Below are positions 9,417 through 18,316 of a DNA stretch of 64,000 nt, piece by piece. Under the pieces are notes generated by a model. The model ran no database searches and was not told the DNA's origin. It worked only from the letters and a program-made list of their open reading frames with translations. Source of the DNA: an uncultured Stenotrophomonas sp. (GTDB taxonomy: Bacteria > Pseudomonadota > Gammaproteobacteria > Xanthomonadales > Xanthomonadaceae); contig NZ_CAMFIA010000002.1 in assembly GCF_945952405.1 (NCBI RefSeq), positions 248,001 through 312,000 on the forward strand, in the 5' to 3' direction. The translations under genes and the position numbers were made by a program. Positions within the stretch are counted from its first letter, which is position 1. Each line of letters begins with the position of its first letter.

Positions 9417-9541
9417 GTAGTGCCGGCCGCTGGCCGGCAACCACGCGGGCGCATCAAGGTTCATGAGATTGCCGGCCAGCGGCCGGCACTACCGGATCCG
9501 CGTCGAACCTTGCGGGGTTGCCGGCCAGCGGCCGGCACGAC
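9417..9541. repeat. Three SMAG palindromes after ccmI
   Basis: One element is in the plus orientation (9417-9439, GTAG head, arms TGCCGGCC/GGCCGGCA). Two are inverted copies (9470-9492 and 9519-9541, the last with a GTCG head). They occupy the 202-bp gap between ccmI and the MetX-family gene. No poly-U terminator is visible, so the hairpins may form the 3' end of the ccm transcript. Confidence 0.85.
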
Positions 9542-9607
9542 CGTGGCAACCACCGATGGAAACCAGCGTGTCGCCAGCTCCACATGCGGCCCCGCTAGAA
9601 TGCCCGC

Positions 9608-10720
9608 ATGACCGAATTCATCCCGCCCGGCACCCGCTTCCACGCCCTGCCCTCGCCGTTCCCGTTCAAGCGCGGTGGCGCGCTGCACGGCGCGCGCGTG
9701 GCCTATGAAACCTGGGGAACGCTGGCCGCCGACGCCGGAAACGCGATCCTGATCGTGACCGGGCTGTCACCGGATGCACATGCCGCCGCCAATGAGGCCA
9801 ACCCGGCACCGGGTTGGTGGGAGGCCATGCTCGGCCCCGGCAAGCCGATCGATACCGACCGCTGGTTCGTGGTGTGCGTCAACTCGCTGGGCAGCTGCAA
9901 GGGCTCGACCGGCCCGGCCTCGCTCAACCCCGCCACCGGCGAACCCTACCGCCTCGACTTCCCGGAACTGTCGATCGAGGACGGTGCGCGCGCCGCCGTT
10001 GAGGTCGTGCGCGCGCTGGGCATCGCCCAGCTGGCCTGCGTGGTCGGCAATTCGATGGGCGGCATGACCGCGCTGGCAGTACTGATGCTGCATCCCGGCA
10101 TCGCGCGCAGCCACATCAATATTTCCGGCAGTGCGCAGGCGCTGCCGTTCTCGATCGCGATCCGCTCGCTGCAGCGCGAAGCGATCCGCCTCGATCCGCG
10201 CTGGAACGGCGGTCACTACGACGACGATGCCTATCCCGAATCCGGCATGCGCATGGCGCGCAAGCTGGGCGTCATCACCTACCGCTCGGCGCTGGAGTGG
10301 GACGGCCGTTTCGGCCGGGTGCGGCTGGATTCGGACCAGGCCGACGATGATCCATTCGGTCTCGAGTTCCAGGTGGAAAGCTACCTGGAAGGCCACGCAC
10401 GGCGCTTCGTGCGCTTCTTCGATCCGAACTGCTACCTGTACCTGAGCCGCTCGATGGACTGGTTCGACCTGGCCGAGTATGCCGGGGGCGATGTACTGGC
10501 CGGGCTGGCCGCGATCCAGGTGGAAAAGGCACTGGCGATCGGTGCCAACACCGACATCCTGTTCCCGGTGCAGCAACAGCAGCAGGTGGCCGATGGCCTT
10601 CGCGCCGGCGGCGCCGACGCACGCTTCATCGGCCTGGAATCACCACAGGGCCACGACGCGTTCCTGGTTGATTTCGAGCGCTTCGGCCCGGCCGTGCGCG
10701 GCTTCCTCGACGCGCTGTAG
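9608..10720 (+). CDS. metX: MetX-family L-homoserine/L-serine O-acyltransferase
   Basis: A 370-residue alpha/beta hydrolase. The nucleophile elbow is VGNSMGGMTAL, the acid is in GANTDILFP and the histidine is in PQGHDAFLVDF. It acylates a hydroxy-amino acid ahead of sulfhydrylation, for methionine or cysteine synthesis. Genomes in this family often call it homoserine O-acetyltransferase. Published work on MetX diversity reported that xanthomonad-type members act as serine O-succinyltransferases, which fits the divergent elbow here, but I cannot prove substrate from sequence. The following DUF1294 gene begins at the base after its stop. Confidence 0.85.
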   Translation: MTEFIPPGTRFHALPSPFPFKRGGALHGARVAYETWGTLAADAGNAILIVTGLSPDAHAAANEANPAPGWWEAMLGPGKPIDTDRWFVVCVNSLGSCKGSTGPASLNPATGEPYRLDFPELSIEDGARAAVEVVRALGIAQLACVVGNSMGGMTALAVLMLHPGIARSHINISGSAQALPFSIAIRSLQREAIRLDPRWNGGHYDDDAYPESGMRMARKLGVITYRSALEWDGRFGRVRLDSDQADDDPFGLEFQVESYLEGHARRFVRFFDPNCYLYLSRSMDWFDLAEYAGGDVLAGLAAIQVEKALAIGANTDILFPVQQQQQVADGLRAGGADARFIGLESPQGHDAFLVDFERFGPAVRGFLDAL

Positions 10721-11062
10721 GTGGCGTGGCGGCGTAACCTCGCGCTGGCCGCGTTCGGCGCGTTGATCGCGCTGATGATCAGCAGCGTGCTGCCGCTGTG
10801 GCTGGGCGGCTGGTGCCTGCTGGCCAGTGCGCTGTCGTTCGGCCTGTACGGCCACGACAAGCGTGCGGCACAGCGGAAGCAATGGCGGATTCCCGAGCGC
10901 ACCCTGCAGTTGCTGGCCTTTGCCGGCGGTTGGCCAGGCGCCCTGCTCGGCCAGGCACTGTTCCGCCACAAGCACCGCAAGCCCGCATTCCAGTGGGTGT
11001 TCTGGCTGTGCGTGCTGGCCAACGTGGCTTCCATCGCGGTGATGTTGCGCGAGTTCCGGTAG
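10721..11062 (+). CDS. DUF1294 small membrane protein
   Basis: A 113-residue protein starting at GTG 10721, directly after the preceding stop. It has three hydrophobic segments and the family motif YGHDKRAAQRKQWRIPE, followed by FAGGWPGALLGQALFRHKHRK. Function is unknown. The TAG stop (11060-11062) is supplied by the GTAG head of a SMAG repeat, which suggests the repeat sets the 3' end of the gene. Confidence 0.85.
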   Translation: MAWRRNLALAAFGALIALMISSVLPLWLGGWCLLASALSFGLYGHDKRAAQRKQWRIPERTLQLLAFAGGWPGALLGQALFRHKHRKPAFQWVFWLCVLANVASIAVMLREFR

Positions 11063-11169
11063 TGCCGGCCGCTGGCCGGCAACCTCATCACGTTTCCCGC
11101 GAATGCAGGGGTGCCGGCCAGCGGCCGGCACTACCAAGCATGGATGTGCCGGCCCAGGTCGGCATCTAC
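11059..11169. repeat. SMAG cluster between convergent genes
   Basis: A plus-orientation copy at 11059-11081, an inverted copy at 11112-11134 and a degenerate inverted copy at about 11147-11169. The outer two supply, through their GTAG heads, the TAG stops of the DUF1294 gene and of cydC. The cluster is probably the shared bidirectional transcription end. Confidence 0.8.
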
Positions 11170-12845
11170 CGATGCGCTTCGCGCTCCAACACCCCATCGC
11201 GCAACCGGTACTGTGCATCGACCACGCCCTCGGGCAGGTCGTCGTGGGTGATCATCAACAGGCTGCGGCCGTCCAGAAGCCCTGAAAGGTCCTGCAGCAG
11301 TGCGCGCGCGGTATCCACGTCCAGGCCTTCGGTCGGTTCGTCCAGCAGCAGGATCGGCGCATTGCGCAGCAGCGCGCGCGCCAGCGCCAGCCGGCGGGCC
11401 TGCCCCGCCGACATCGTGGCACCGTTCTCGCCCACCCAGGCCTGCAGGCCGCCGTTGCGCTCGGCCCATTCGCCCAGCTGCACCCGACGCAGCACCGCCC
11501 ACAGCGCCGCATCGCTGGCCACGGGATCTCCCAGGCGCAGGTTCTCGGCCACCGTGCCGGCGAACACCGGCGCATTCTGCGGCAGCCACGCCAGCTGCCG
11601 GTGCCAGTCAGCCTGGGCGAAGTCGCGCAGGTCGCGGCCACCGTAGGTCACGCGCCCCTGCTGCGGGTCCCACAGCCGCAGCAGCAGGCTCGACAGCGTG
11701 GTCTTGCCGCTGCCGCTGTCGCCACGGATGGCGATGCGCTCACCCGGCGCCAGGGTCAGCTGCAGGCCGCACAGCACCGGGCGCGCCGCGCCCGGCCATT
11801 GGAAATGCACAGCGTCCCAGTGCACGCGTGCGGCCTGCGGCACCGGTTGCGGCGCCTGCGGATCCTCCACGGTCGGCGCCTGCTCGACGATGCCCTGCAG
11901 GCGATCGGCCGCGATCCGCCCGGACTGCAGCGACTGCCAGGCCAGGCCCATGCCGGCCCACAACTCGATCAATGCCACGGTGAGGAACACCAGACCTGCC
12001 GCCATTTCCGGCGCGATCCGCTGCTGTTCCGCTGCGTGCAGGGCCAGTGCCAGCATCGCTACCAGGCCCAGCCCTGCGACCAGGCCGTGCAGGGTCGAAG
12101 CCGCGATCAGGCGCCAGCGGCGGCGGCGGTCACGCGAGGCCAGCTGCTTGGCGGCCACGCGCACCTTCAATTGCCATGCCGCGTCGGCATGCAGCGCGGC
12201 CAGGTCGCCGGCGCCCTCCAGGCCTTCAAATGCCGCCGTACGCAGCGCGGCGCGATGCGCGGCACGGTCGGCCTCTTCGTCATCGTGGCCACGCACGCCC
12301 AGCCATGGCACGCCGAAGGCGATCAGCAGCGCCAGCACCGCCAGCAGCACGGCGGCGGACGGCAGGATCAGCGCCGCCGATGCCACCGCGACCAGCGACA
12401 ACGCAGCCAGCGCTACCAGCGGCCCGATCGCCCGCACCAGCAGGCCATCCACCTCTCCGATATCGCCAAGCAGCCGTGCCAGCAGTTCGCCGGTACGGGT
12501 GGCGCCCAGGCGCGCGGGTGCCAGCGGCAGTGCACGGCGGAAGAACCACACGCGCAGATCGCGGGCGATGCGCAGGGTGGCATCGTGGCCGACCAGCTTC
12601 TCGAAGTAGCGCGACACGATACGCGCCATGGTCAGGCCACGGATGCCTGCCGACGGCGAGAAGAAATTGAAGCCCTGGCCCAGGCCGGCCGCACCGGCCA
12701 GTGCGGCCGCGGTGAGGAAGCCGCCGGACAGGCCCAGCAAGGCGGTACCGGCCAGCAGGGTGGTCCACAGCAGCAGCATGGTCAGCAGCAGGCGCGGTCG
12801 GTGCCGCAGGAACACCGCACGCAGCGAATCGGGCGAACGGCTCAT
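11166..12845 (-). CDS. cydC: Thiol reductant ABC exporter subunit CydC
   Basis: A 559-residue half-transporter of the CydDC heterodimer, which exports glutathione/cysteine and is required to assemble cytochrome bd. Six hydrophobic segments cover about residues 15-310, followed by an ATPase with Walker [15 protein letters not shown], signature [16 protein letters not shown] and Walker [13 protein letters not shown]. The ATG overlaps the cydD stop by four bases. It ends in a TAG formed by a SMAG-like repeat. Confidence 0.93.
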   Translation of the reverse strand: MSRSPDSLRAVFLRHRPRLLLTMLLLWTTLLAGTALLGLSGGFLTAAALAGAAGLGQGFNFFSPSAGIRGLTMARIVSRYFEKLVGHDATLRIARDLRVWFFRRALPLAPARLGATRTGELLARLLGDIGEVDGLLVRAIGPLVALAALSLVAVASAALILPSAAVLLAVLALLIAFGVPWLGVRGHDDEEADRAAHRAALRTAAFEGLEGAGDLAALHADAAWQLKVRVAAKQLASRDRRRRWRLIAASTLHGLVAGLGLVAMLALALHAAEQQRIAPEMAAGLVFLTVALIELWAGMGLAWQSLQSGRIAADRLQGIVEQAPTVEDPQAPQPVPQAARVHWDAVHFQWPGAARPVLCGLQLTLAPGERIAIRGDSGSGKTTLSSLLLRLWDPQQGRVTYGGRDLRDFAQADWHRQLAWLPQNAPVFAGTVAENLRLGDPVASDAALWAVLRRVQLGEWAERNGGLQAWVGENGATMSAGQARRLALARALLRNAPILLLDEPTEGLDVDTARALLQDLSGLLDGRSLLMITHDDLPEGVVDAQYRLRDGVLEREAHR

Positions 12846-14587
12846 GCGCGCACCGCCTGTGCCGGTTCGACCAGGCGGCCTTCCGGCAGCATCAGGCAGC
12901 GGTCGGCCCAGGCGATCACCGCCGGGCTGTGGGTGGCAACCACCACGCTGCGGCCACGCGCATAGGCCGCCAGGCTGCGCAGCAGGGCGGCTTCGGTATC
13001 GGCATCCAGGAAGGCCGTGGGCTCGTCCAGCAGCAGGACCTGCGGGTCGCGCAGCAGCAGCCGCGCCAGCCCGATGCGGCGCGCTTCGCCCCCGGACAGG
13101 CCGAAGCCACGCTCGCCGATCACCGTATCCAGCCCCTGCGGAAGGTGCTGCGCGAACTGCAGCACCTGCGAGGCCTCGGCCACCGCACGCAGGCGCGCAT
13201 CACTGGCGCCGGGATCGGCCAGGCGCAGGTTGTCGGCGATGCTGCCATGGAACAGGTAGGGACGCTGGCTGGCATAGGCCACCTGCACGCCGGGACGCAG
13301 CTGCAGCTTGCCCGCACGCGGTGGCAACCAGCCGGCCAGCGCTTCCAGCAGCGTGCTCTTGCCCGATCCGCTGGGGCCCACCAGGGCCAACCGCTGGCCC
13401 GGCTCCAGCAGCACGTCCACATCGCGCAGCACGTCGTGCGCAGCGCCCAGCGGGCGCAGCACCAGCCCCTGTGCCTGCAGCGGCGGCAGCGCGGCCTCGG
13501 CCGGCTCGGCCGCCAGTGGTGCGATCTCATTCTCGATCAGGCCCTGCTCGGCAGGCAGTGACTGCAGCAGGCGCTCCACTTCGGCAGCGGCGGCCAGCGC
13601 GTTGGCGCGGTCGTGGTAATGGGCCGCCAGCCGCCGTAGCGGCGCATAGAACTCCGGTGCCAGCAGCAGGCAGAACAGGCCGGCCCCCAGGGTCGGCACC
13701 GCGGCATGCAGCGACATCATGCCGAGATAGCTCAAGCCCAGGTACAGCGCGACCATCGCCACGCTCACCGATGCGAAGAATTCCAGCACCGTGGACGACA
13801 GGAAGGCGATCCGCAGCACTTTCAGGGTACGCAGGCGGACCCCTTCAGCGGCGGCCTCCACACCGGCCAGTTCGGCCTCGCCACGGCCATACAGGCGCAG
13901 CAGGCCCAGGCCCTTGATGCGATCGGCGAAGTGGCCGCTCATCCGCGCCAATTCGCCCAGCTGGGCACGGCCGGCCGCTTCGGCGCCCCAGCCCACCAGC
14001 ATCATGAAGAACGGCACCAGCGGCGCAGTGAACAGCAGGATCAGCGCAACCACCCAGTCGACCCAGGCCACGGCGGCCAGGATCAGCAGCGGCACCACCA
14101 CCACTTCGGTGCGCACCGGCAGGAACCCGCTGTAATAGCTCTCGATCGCATCGCCGTGATGCAGCATCAGTTCGCCCAGCTCACCGGTACGGCGCTGGCG
14201 CAGCCACAATGGGCCGTGACCCAGCAGGCGAGCGAATACGCGCTCGCGCAGCGCCAGCCGCGCAGCGTCGGCCACATCGCCGGCAGCGGCCTGGGTGGCA
14301 CTGCCCAGCAGGGTGCGCAGCACCAGGATCACCGCCAATGCGCACAGCACCGGCAGGCCCGAGGCCAGCGGCGCGCGCTGCACCAGCACCTGCTGCACCA
14401 GCCAGGCGATGGCCGCAGCCTGGCCGATCAGCAACACGCCGGACAGGCTGATGCACAGCCCCGCCAGGCGCTGGCGGCCTCGTGCGGAGTGCGCCAGACC
14501 AGCCAGCCAGGCCGCGCGGACGCGCCGCTGGCGGGCCGTTTCAGCTTCGGTGGAAAGGCCGTCGGGGGTCGTTTCGGCAGCGCTCAA
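12842..14587 (-). CDS. cydD: Thiol reductant ABC exporter subunit CydD
   Basis: A 581-residue partner of CydC. It has an N-terminal exporter membrane domain and a C-terminal ATPase with Walker A GPSGSGKSTLLEAL, signature LSGGEARRIGLARLL and Walker B VLLLDEPTAFLD. It is transcribed divergently from cydABX across a 227-bp spacer that holds an FNR-type box, so exporter and oxidase can be induced together. Confidence 0.93.
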   Translation of the reverse strand: MSAAETTPDGLSTEAETARQRRVRAAWLAGLAHSARGRQRLAGLCISLSGVLLIGQAAAIAWLVQQVLVQRAPLASGLPVLCALAVILVLRTLLGSATQAAAGDVADAARLALRERVFARLLGHGPLWLRQRRTGELGELMLHHGDAIESYYSGFLPVRTEVVVVPLLILAAVAWVDWVVALILLFTAPLVPFFMMLVGWGAEAAGRAQLGELARMSGHFADRIKGLGLLRLYGRGEAELAGVEAAAEGVRLRTLKVLRIAFLSSTVLEFFASVSVAMVALYLGLSYLGMMSLHAAVPTLGAGLFCLLLAPEFYAPLRRLAAHYHDRANALAAAAEVERLLQSLPAEQGLIENEIAPLAAEPAEAALPPLQAQGLVLRPLGAAHDVLRDVDVLLEPGQRLALVGPSGSGKSTLLEALAGWLPPRAGKLQLRPGVQVAYASQRPYLFHGSIADNLRLADPGASDARLRAVAEASQVLQFAQHLPQGLDTVIGERGFGLSGGEARRIGLARLLLRDPQVLLLDEPTAFLDADTEAALLRSLAAYARGRSVVVATHSPAVIAWADRCLMLPEGRLVEPAQAVRA

Positions 14588-14711
14588 GGGGTCTTCACGG
14601 GCAGCAGGGGAGACACGGCATTGTAGGCGCAGGCAACAGGCCGCCCCTGCGGCCGGCGGTCGCAGTCTTCATCAGGTTCGCATACGATCCCTTCGCACAC
14701 CTGTTCATACA

Positions 14712-14725
14712 TTGATCTGGATCAA
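14712..14725. promoter_or_regulatory. Perfect FNR/ANR-type box
   Basis: TTGATCTGGATCAA matches the FNR consensus TTGAT-N4-ATCAA with no mismatch. It is centred about 96 bp before cydA and 131 bp before cydD. At an activator spacing of -41.5 it would place the cydA start of transcription near 14760, giving a leader of about 55 bp. Induction of cydABX at low oxygen is inferred. The site is symmetrical and could also serve cydDC. Confidence 0.8.
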
Positions 14726-14814
14726 GGCTGTTTGAAGTAGTCGGTCACATCATTCACGTCGTAGACCACCCTTCCCGCCACCTGCAACGGCACTATCCAC
14801 GAGGTAGCCAGGCC

Positions 14815-16404
14815 ATGATTGATCAGACAGTCGTAGAACTGTCGCGGCTGCAATTCGCGCTGACCGCGATGTACCACTTCCTATTCGTACCGCTCACCCT
14901 CGGCCTGTCCTTCATGGTGGCCATCATGGAGAGCGTGTACGTGATGACCGGCAAGGAGATCTGGCGCAGGATGACCCTGTTCTGGGGCGTCCTGTTCGGC
15001 ATCAACTTCGCCATGGGCGTCGCCACCGGCATCGTCATGGAATTCCAGTTCGGCATGAACTGGTCCTATTACAGCCACTACGTCGGCGATATCTTCGGTG
15101 CGCCGCTGGCCATCGAAGGCCTGATGGCCTTCTTCCTGGAAGCGACCTTCGTCGGCCTGTTCTTCTTCGGCTGGAACCGCCTGACCAAGGTCAAGCACCT
15201 GATGGTGACCTGGCTGATGGCGCTGGGCACCAACCTGTCGGCGATCTGGATCCTGATCGCCAACGGCTGGATGCAGAACCCGACCGGTGCAGTGTTCAAC
15301 CCGGAAACCATGCGCATGGAAGTCGTCGACTTCATGGCGGTGGTGTTCAACCCGGTGGCACAGGCCAAGTTCGTGCACACCGTCAGCGCCGGCTACGTGA
15401 CCGGTGCGGTGTTCGTGATGGCGATCAGCGCCCTGTTCCTGCTGCGCAACAAGCACAAGGACCTGGCCCGCCGTTCGTTCGCGGTGGCTGCAGCGTTCGG
15501 CCTGCTGTCCTCGCTGTCGGTGGTGGTGCTGGGTGACGAGAGCGGTTATGCCGCCAGCGAGCACCAGAAGATGAAGCTGGCCGCGATCGAAGCGATGTGG
15601 GAGACCGAGCGTGCGCCGGCCGACTTCACCGCGTTCGGCATTCCGAACCAGGAAACCCACCAGAACGACTACGCGGTGAAGATCCCGTACCTGATGGGCC
15701 TGATCGCCACCCGTTCGTTGAACCAGCCGATCCCGGGCATCCTGGAACTGGTGGACCGCGCCGAACACCGCGTGCGCGGCGGCCAGCTGGCCTACGGTGC
15801 GCTGGAGCGCCTGCGCGCCAACAAGAACGACGTCGAAGCGCGCGAGATGTTCGACCGCCATTGGCAGGATCTGGGCCATGGCCTGCTGCTCAAGCGCTAC
15901 CGCGATGACATCCTCAATGCCACCCCGCAGGAGATCTCGCAGGCGGCGATGGATACCGTGCCGCGCGTGATGCCGCTGTTCTGGACCTTCCGCGTGATGG
16001 CCGGCCTCGGCTTCTACCTGATTGCCTTCTTCGCGCTGGCCTTCTACTACTCGTGCCGCAACAACTTCCAGGACAAGCGCTGGTTCCTGCGCCTGGCCCT
16101 GTGGACGTTGCCGGCCCCCTGGATCGCGATCGAGTGCGGCTGGTTCGTGGCCGAGTACGGCCGCCAGCCGTGGGCGGTCGACGGCGTGCTGCCGACCTTC
16201 TATGCAGCATCGGGCCTGGCACTGCATGAAATCGTGCTGACCCTGGCCGGCTTCACCGCGATCTACACCGCGCTGATCGTGGTCGAGATCAAGCTGATGC
16301 TCAAGGCGATCCGCAAGGGTCCGGACGAGGTGCTGCCGTCGCTGCAGTCGCCCCAGCCGCATGCTTCCCACAATGCCTCGGCGCCGGCCGCCGGCCAGGC
16401 CTGA
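14815..16404 (+). CDS. cydA: Cytochrome bd ubiquinol oxidase subunit I
   Basis: A 529-residue quinol oxidase subunit that binds haems b558, b595 and d. It is close to E. coli CydA along its length: RLQFALTAMYHFLFVPLTLG carries the axial His, FGINFAMGVATG and NWSYYSHYVGDIFGAPLA follow, and GWFVAEYGRQPW marks the C-terminal part. The Q-loop between helices 6 and 7 is of the long E. coli type. The ATG at 14815 has a GAGG site upstream. It reduces oxygen with high affinity and without proton pumping. Confidence 0.97.
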   Translation: MIDQTVVELSRLQFALTAMYHFLFVPLTLGLSFMVAIMESVYVMTGKEIWRRMTLFWGVLFGINFAMGVATGIVMEFQFGMNWSYYSHYVGDIFGAPLAIEGLMAFFLEATFVGLFFFGWNRLTKVKHLMVTWLMALGTNLSAIWILIANGWMQNPTGAVFNPETMRMEVVDFMAVVFNPVAQAKFVHTVSAGYVTGAVFVMAISALFLLRNKHKDLARRSFAVAAAFGLLSSLSVVVLGDESGYAASEHQKMKLAAIEAMWETERAPADFTAFGIPNQETHQNDYAVKIPYLMGLIATRSLNQPIPGILELVDRAEHRVRGGQLAYGALERLRANKNDVEAREMFDRHWQDLGHGLLLKRYRDDILNATPQEISQAAMDTVPRVMPLFWTFRVMAGLGFYLIAFFALAFYYSCRNNFQDKRWFLRLALWTLPAPWIAIECGWFVAEYGRQPWAVDGVLPTFYAASGLALHEIVLTLAGFTAIYTALIVVEIKLMLKAIRKGPDEVLPSLQSPQPHASHNASAPAAGQA

Positions 16405-16419
16405 GGCAGGAGAACCAAG

Positions 16420-17571
16420 ATGGATTTCATTCTTCTGGACTACACCACGCTACGCGTGATCTGGTGGCTGCTGCTCGGCATCCTGCTGATCGGCTTCGCC
16501 GTCATGGATGGTTTCGACCTGGGCGTGGGCACCCTGCTGCCCTTCGTCGCCCGCAACGATGCCGAGCGCCGGCTGGTGATCAACACCATCGGCCCGGTCT
16601 GGGAAGGCAACCAGGTGTGGCTGGTGCTCGGTGGCGGCGCGATCTTCGCCGCCTGGCCGCCGCTGTACGCGGTCAGCTTCTCCGGGTTCTACCTGGCGAT
16701 GTTCGTGATCCTGTTCGCATTGATCCTGCGTCCGGTCGGCTTCAAGTTCCGCAGCAAGATGCCCAGCGAGCGCTGGCGCAACACCTGGGACTGGGCATTG
16801 TTCATCGGTGGCTTCATCCCGGCACTGATCATGGGCGTGGCCGTGGGCAACGTGCTGCTGGGCGTGCCGTTCCACTTCGATGACAGCATGCGCATCTTCT
16901 ACACGGGCTCGTTCTTCGGCCTGCTGATGCCCTTCGCGCTGCTGGCCGGCCTGCTCAGCGTGTCGATGCTGGTCGCCCACGGTGCCGCCATGCTGGTGCT
17001 GAAGACCGACGGCCCGGTGGCCGAACGCGCGGCCCGCTTCGGCAGCATCGCCGCGGTCATCGCCTTCGTGCTGTTCGCGGCCGGTGGGGCCTGGGTGGCC
17101 TTCGGCCTGCCCGGCTACCAGATCACCTCGCAGGTGGTCACCGATGGCGCCACCAATCCGCTGCTGAAGACCGCCGAACTGGGCGCCGCCGGTGGCTGGA
17201 TGCGCAACTACAGCGCGATGCCGGCCACGATCCTGGCTCCGCTGCTCGGCCTGGCCGGCCTGCTGGCCAGTGCCGTGCTGCTGCGTGCCCGTCGTGGCGG
17301 CCTGGCCTTCATCGCCTCCGGTGCGGCCATCGCCGGCATCATCCTGACCGTTGGCTTCGCCATCTTCCCGTTCCTGCTGCCGTCCTCGAGCCAGCCCACC
17401 TCCAGCCTGACCGTGTGGGATGCCTCGTCCAGCCACCTGACCCTGTGGATCATGCTGCTGGCCACCGCGGTGTTCCTGCCGATCATCATCGGTTACACCA
17501 CCTGGGTGTACCGCGTGCTGAAGGGCAAGACCACCAGCGAAGAGATGGGCAACAACCCGAACGCGTATTGA
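16420..17571 (+). CDS. cydB: Cytochrome bd ubiquinol oxidase subunit II
   Basis: A 383-residue polytopic partner of CydA, of usual length. The N-terminal hallmark [17 protein letters not shown] and [20 protein letters not shown] are present. It starts 15 bp after cydA behind an AGGAG site and is cotranscribed. The small subunit gene cydX follows 58 bp later, beyond a SMAG-like hairpin. Confidence 0.97.
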   Translation: MDFILLDYTTLRVIWWLLLGILLIGFAVMDGFDLGVGTLLPFVARNDAERRLVINTIGPVWEGNQVWLVLGGGAIFAAWPPLYAVSFSGFYLAMFVILFALILRPVGFKFRSKMPSERWRNTWDWALFIGGFIPALIMGVAVGNVLLGVPFHFDDSMRIFYTGSFFGLLMPFALLAGLLSVSMLVAHGAAMLVLKTDGPVAERAARFGSIAAVIAFVLFAAGGAWVAFGLPGYQITSQVVTDGATNPLLKTAELGAAGGWMRNYSAMPATILAPLLGLAGLLASAVLLRARRGGLAFIASGAAIAGIILTVGFAIFPFLLPSSSQPTSSLTVWDASSSHLTLWIMLLATAVFLPIIIGYTTWVYRVLKGKTTSEEMGNNPNAY

Positions 17572-17583
17572 TCGCTTGCACGT

Positions 17584-17604
17584 GTGCCGACCAACGGTCG
17601 GCAC
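17584..17604. repeat. Small palindrome between cydB and cydX
   Basis: Arms GTGCCGACC and GGTCGGCAC (perfect 9 bp) around AAC. It has the second SMAG arm type also seen near argG but without a GTAG head. Its place inside the operon suggests transcript stabilisation or attenuation rather than termination. Confidence 0.6.
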
Positions 17605-17629
17605 CTCCCCGGAATGAAGGAGACTGATC

Positions 17630-17746
17630 ATGTGGTATTTCGCCTGGATTCTCGGCGCCGGCCTCGCCTCGACGGTGGCCATCCTCAACGGCATGTGGTT
17701 CGAAGCCCGCGAGCAGAACCGCATCGAGAAAGAAAATCGTCGCTGA
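17630..17746 (+). CDS. cydX: Cytochrome bd small subunit CydX (YbgT-type)
   Basis: A 38-residue single-helix protein beginning MWYFAWILGAGLA. The tail FEAREQNRIEKENRR is charged. The N-terminal MWYFAWILG pattern and the conserved Glu near residue 25 are typical of CydX, which stabilises haems in the CydAB complex. The ATG at 17630 is preceded by AAGGAG, a strong ribosome site. It follows cydB directly, as in E. coli cydABX. Confidence 0.93.
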   Translation: MWYFAWILGAGLASTVAILNGMWFEAREQNRIEKENRR

Positions 17747-17760
17747 GCTGTAAAAAAGCC

Positions 17761-17789
17761 TTGCCGCCTTGGCCTTCACACGGTATCTT
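17761..17789 (+). promoter_or_regulatory. Promoter of first tRNA-Pro gene
   Basis: TTGCCG (17761-17766), a 17-bp spacer, then TATCTT (17784-17789), with the tRNA starting 12 bp later. The second copy has the same layout, which supports the call. Confidence 0.6.
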
Positions 17790-17801
17790 AGGCGGCTCCT
17801 T

Positions 17802-17878
<77 letters not shown>

Positions 17879-17895
17879 CTCAAGTGGTCGCATTG

Positions 17896-17924
17896 AAGCC
17901 TGGTGAAGTCGTCCAGGCTTTTTT
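17896..17924 (+). terminator. Intrinsic terminator after tRNA-Pro copy 1
   Basis: Arms AAGCCTGG (17896-17903) and CCAGGCTT (17913-17920) followed by a run of T. A further small hairpin, GACCAC/GTGGTC, sits directly at the tRNA 3' end. Confidence 0.8.
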
Positions 17925-17976
17925 GTTCCCTGAAGTGGCACTGCTTCGGCAGTGTGAAGAAAACAGCATTTACCCC

Positions 17977-18005
17977 TTGCCGCCACCGGGGTGAATCGCT
18001 AGAAT
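17977..18005 (+). promoter_or_regulatory. Promoter of second tRNA-Pro gene
   Basis: TTGCCG (17977-17982), 17-bp spacer, TAGAAT (18000-18005), 13 bp before the tRNA. The same hexamer and spacing precede copy 1, so each tRNA appears to be an independent unit. Confidence 0.6.
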
Positions 18006-18018
18006 AGGCGGCTCCCTT

Positions 18019-18095
<77 letters not shown>

Positions 18096-18316
18096 CTTCG
18101 GTGGTCACCAAGAAGCCTGGAAGACATCACTGTCCTCCGGGTTTTTTTGTATCCGGCGCCAGGCCACCCACATGACGGGACCTTGCCGGAGTGCCCACGT
18201 ACAATGGCCGCGCTGCCGGCCCGCCTGCAGCAACCTCCCCCACCTGCCGCTTCGGCGTAGACCGATGCCGGCGCTGCATGCCATCCCCCGGCGTGCGACA
18301 CCTGCAAGGACCACCG

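Noticed and set aside
14881..16371. A 496-codon minus-strand frame opposite cydA
   Set aside because: It is the GC-driven antisense shadow of cydA; the protein is Gln/His-rich and cydA is unmistakable on the other strand.
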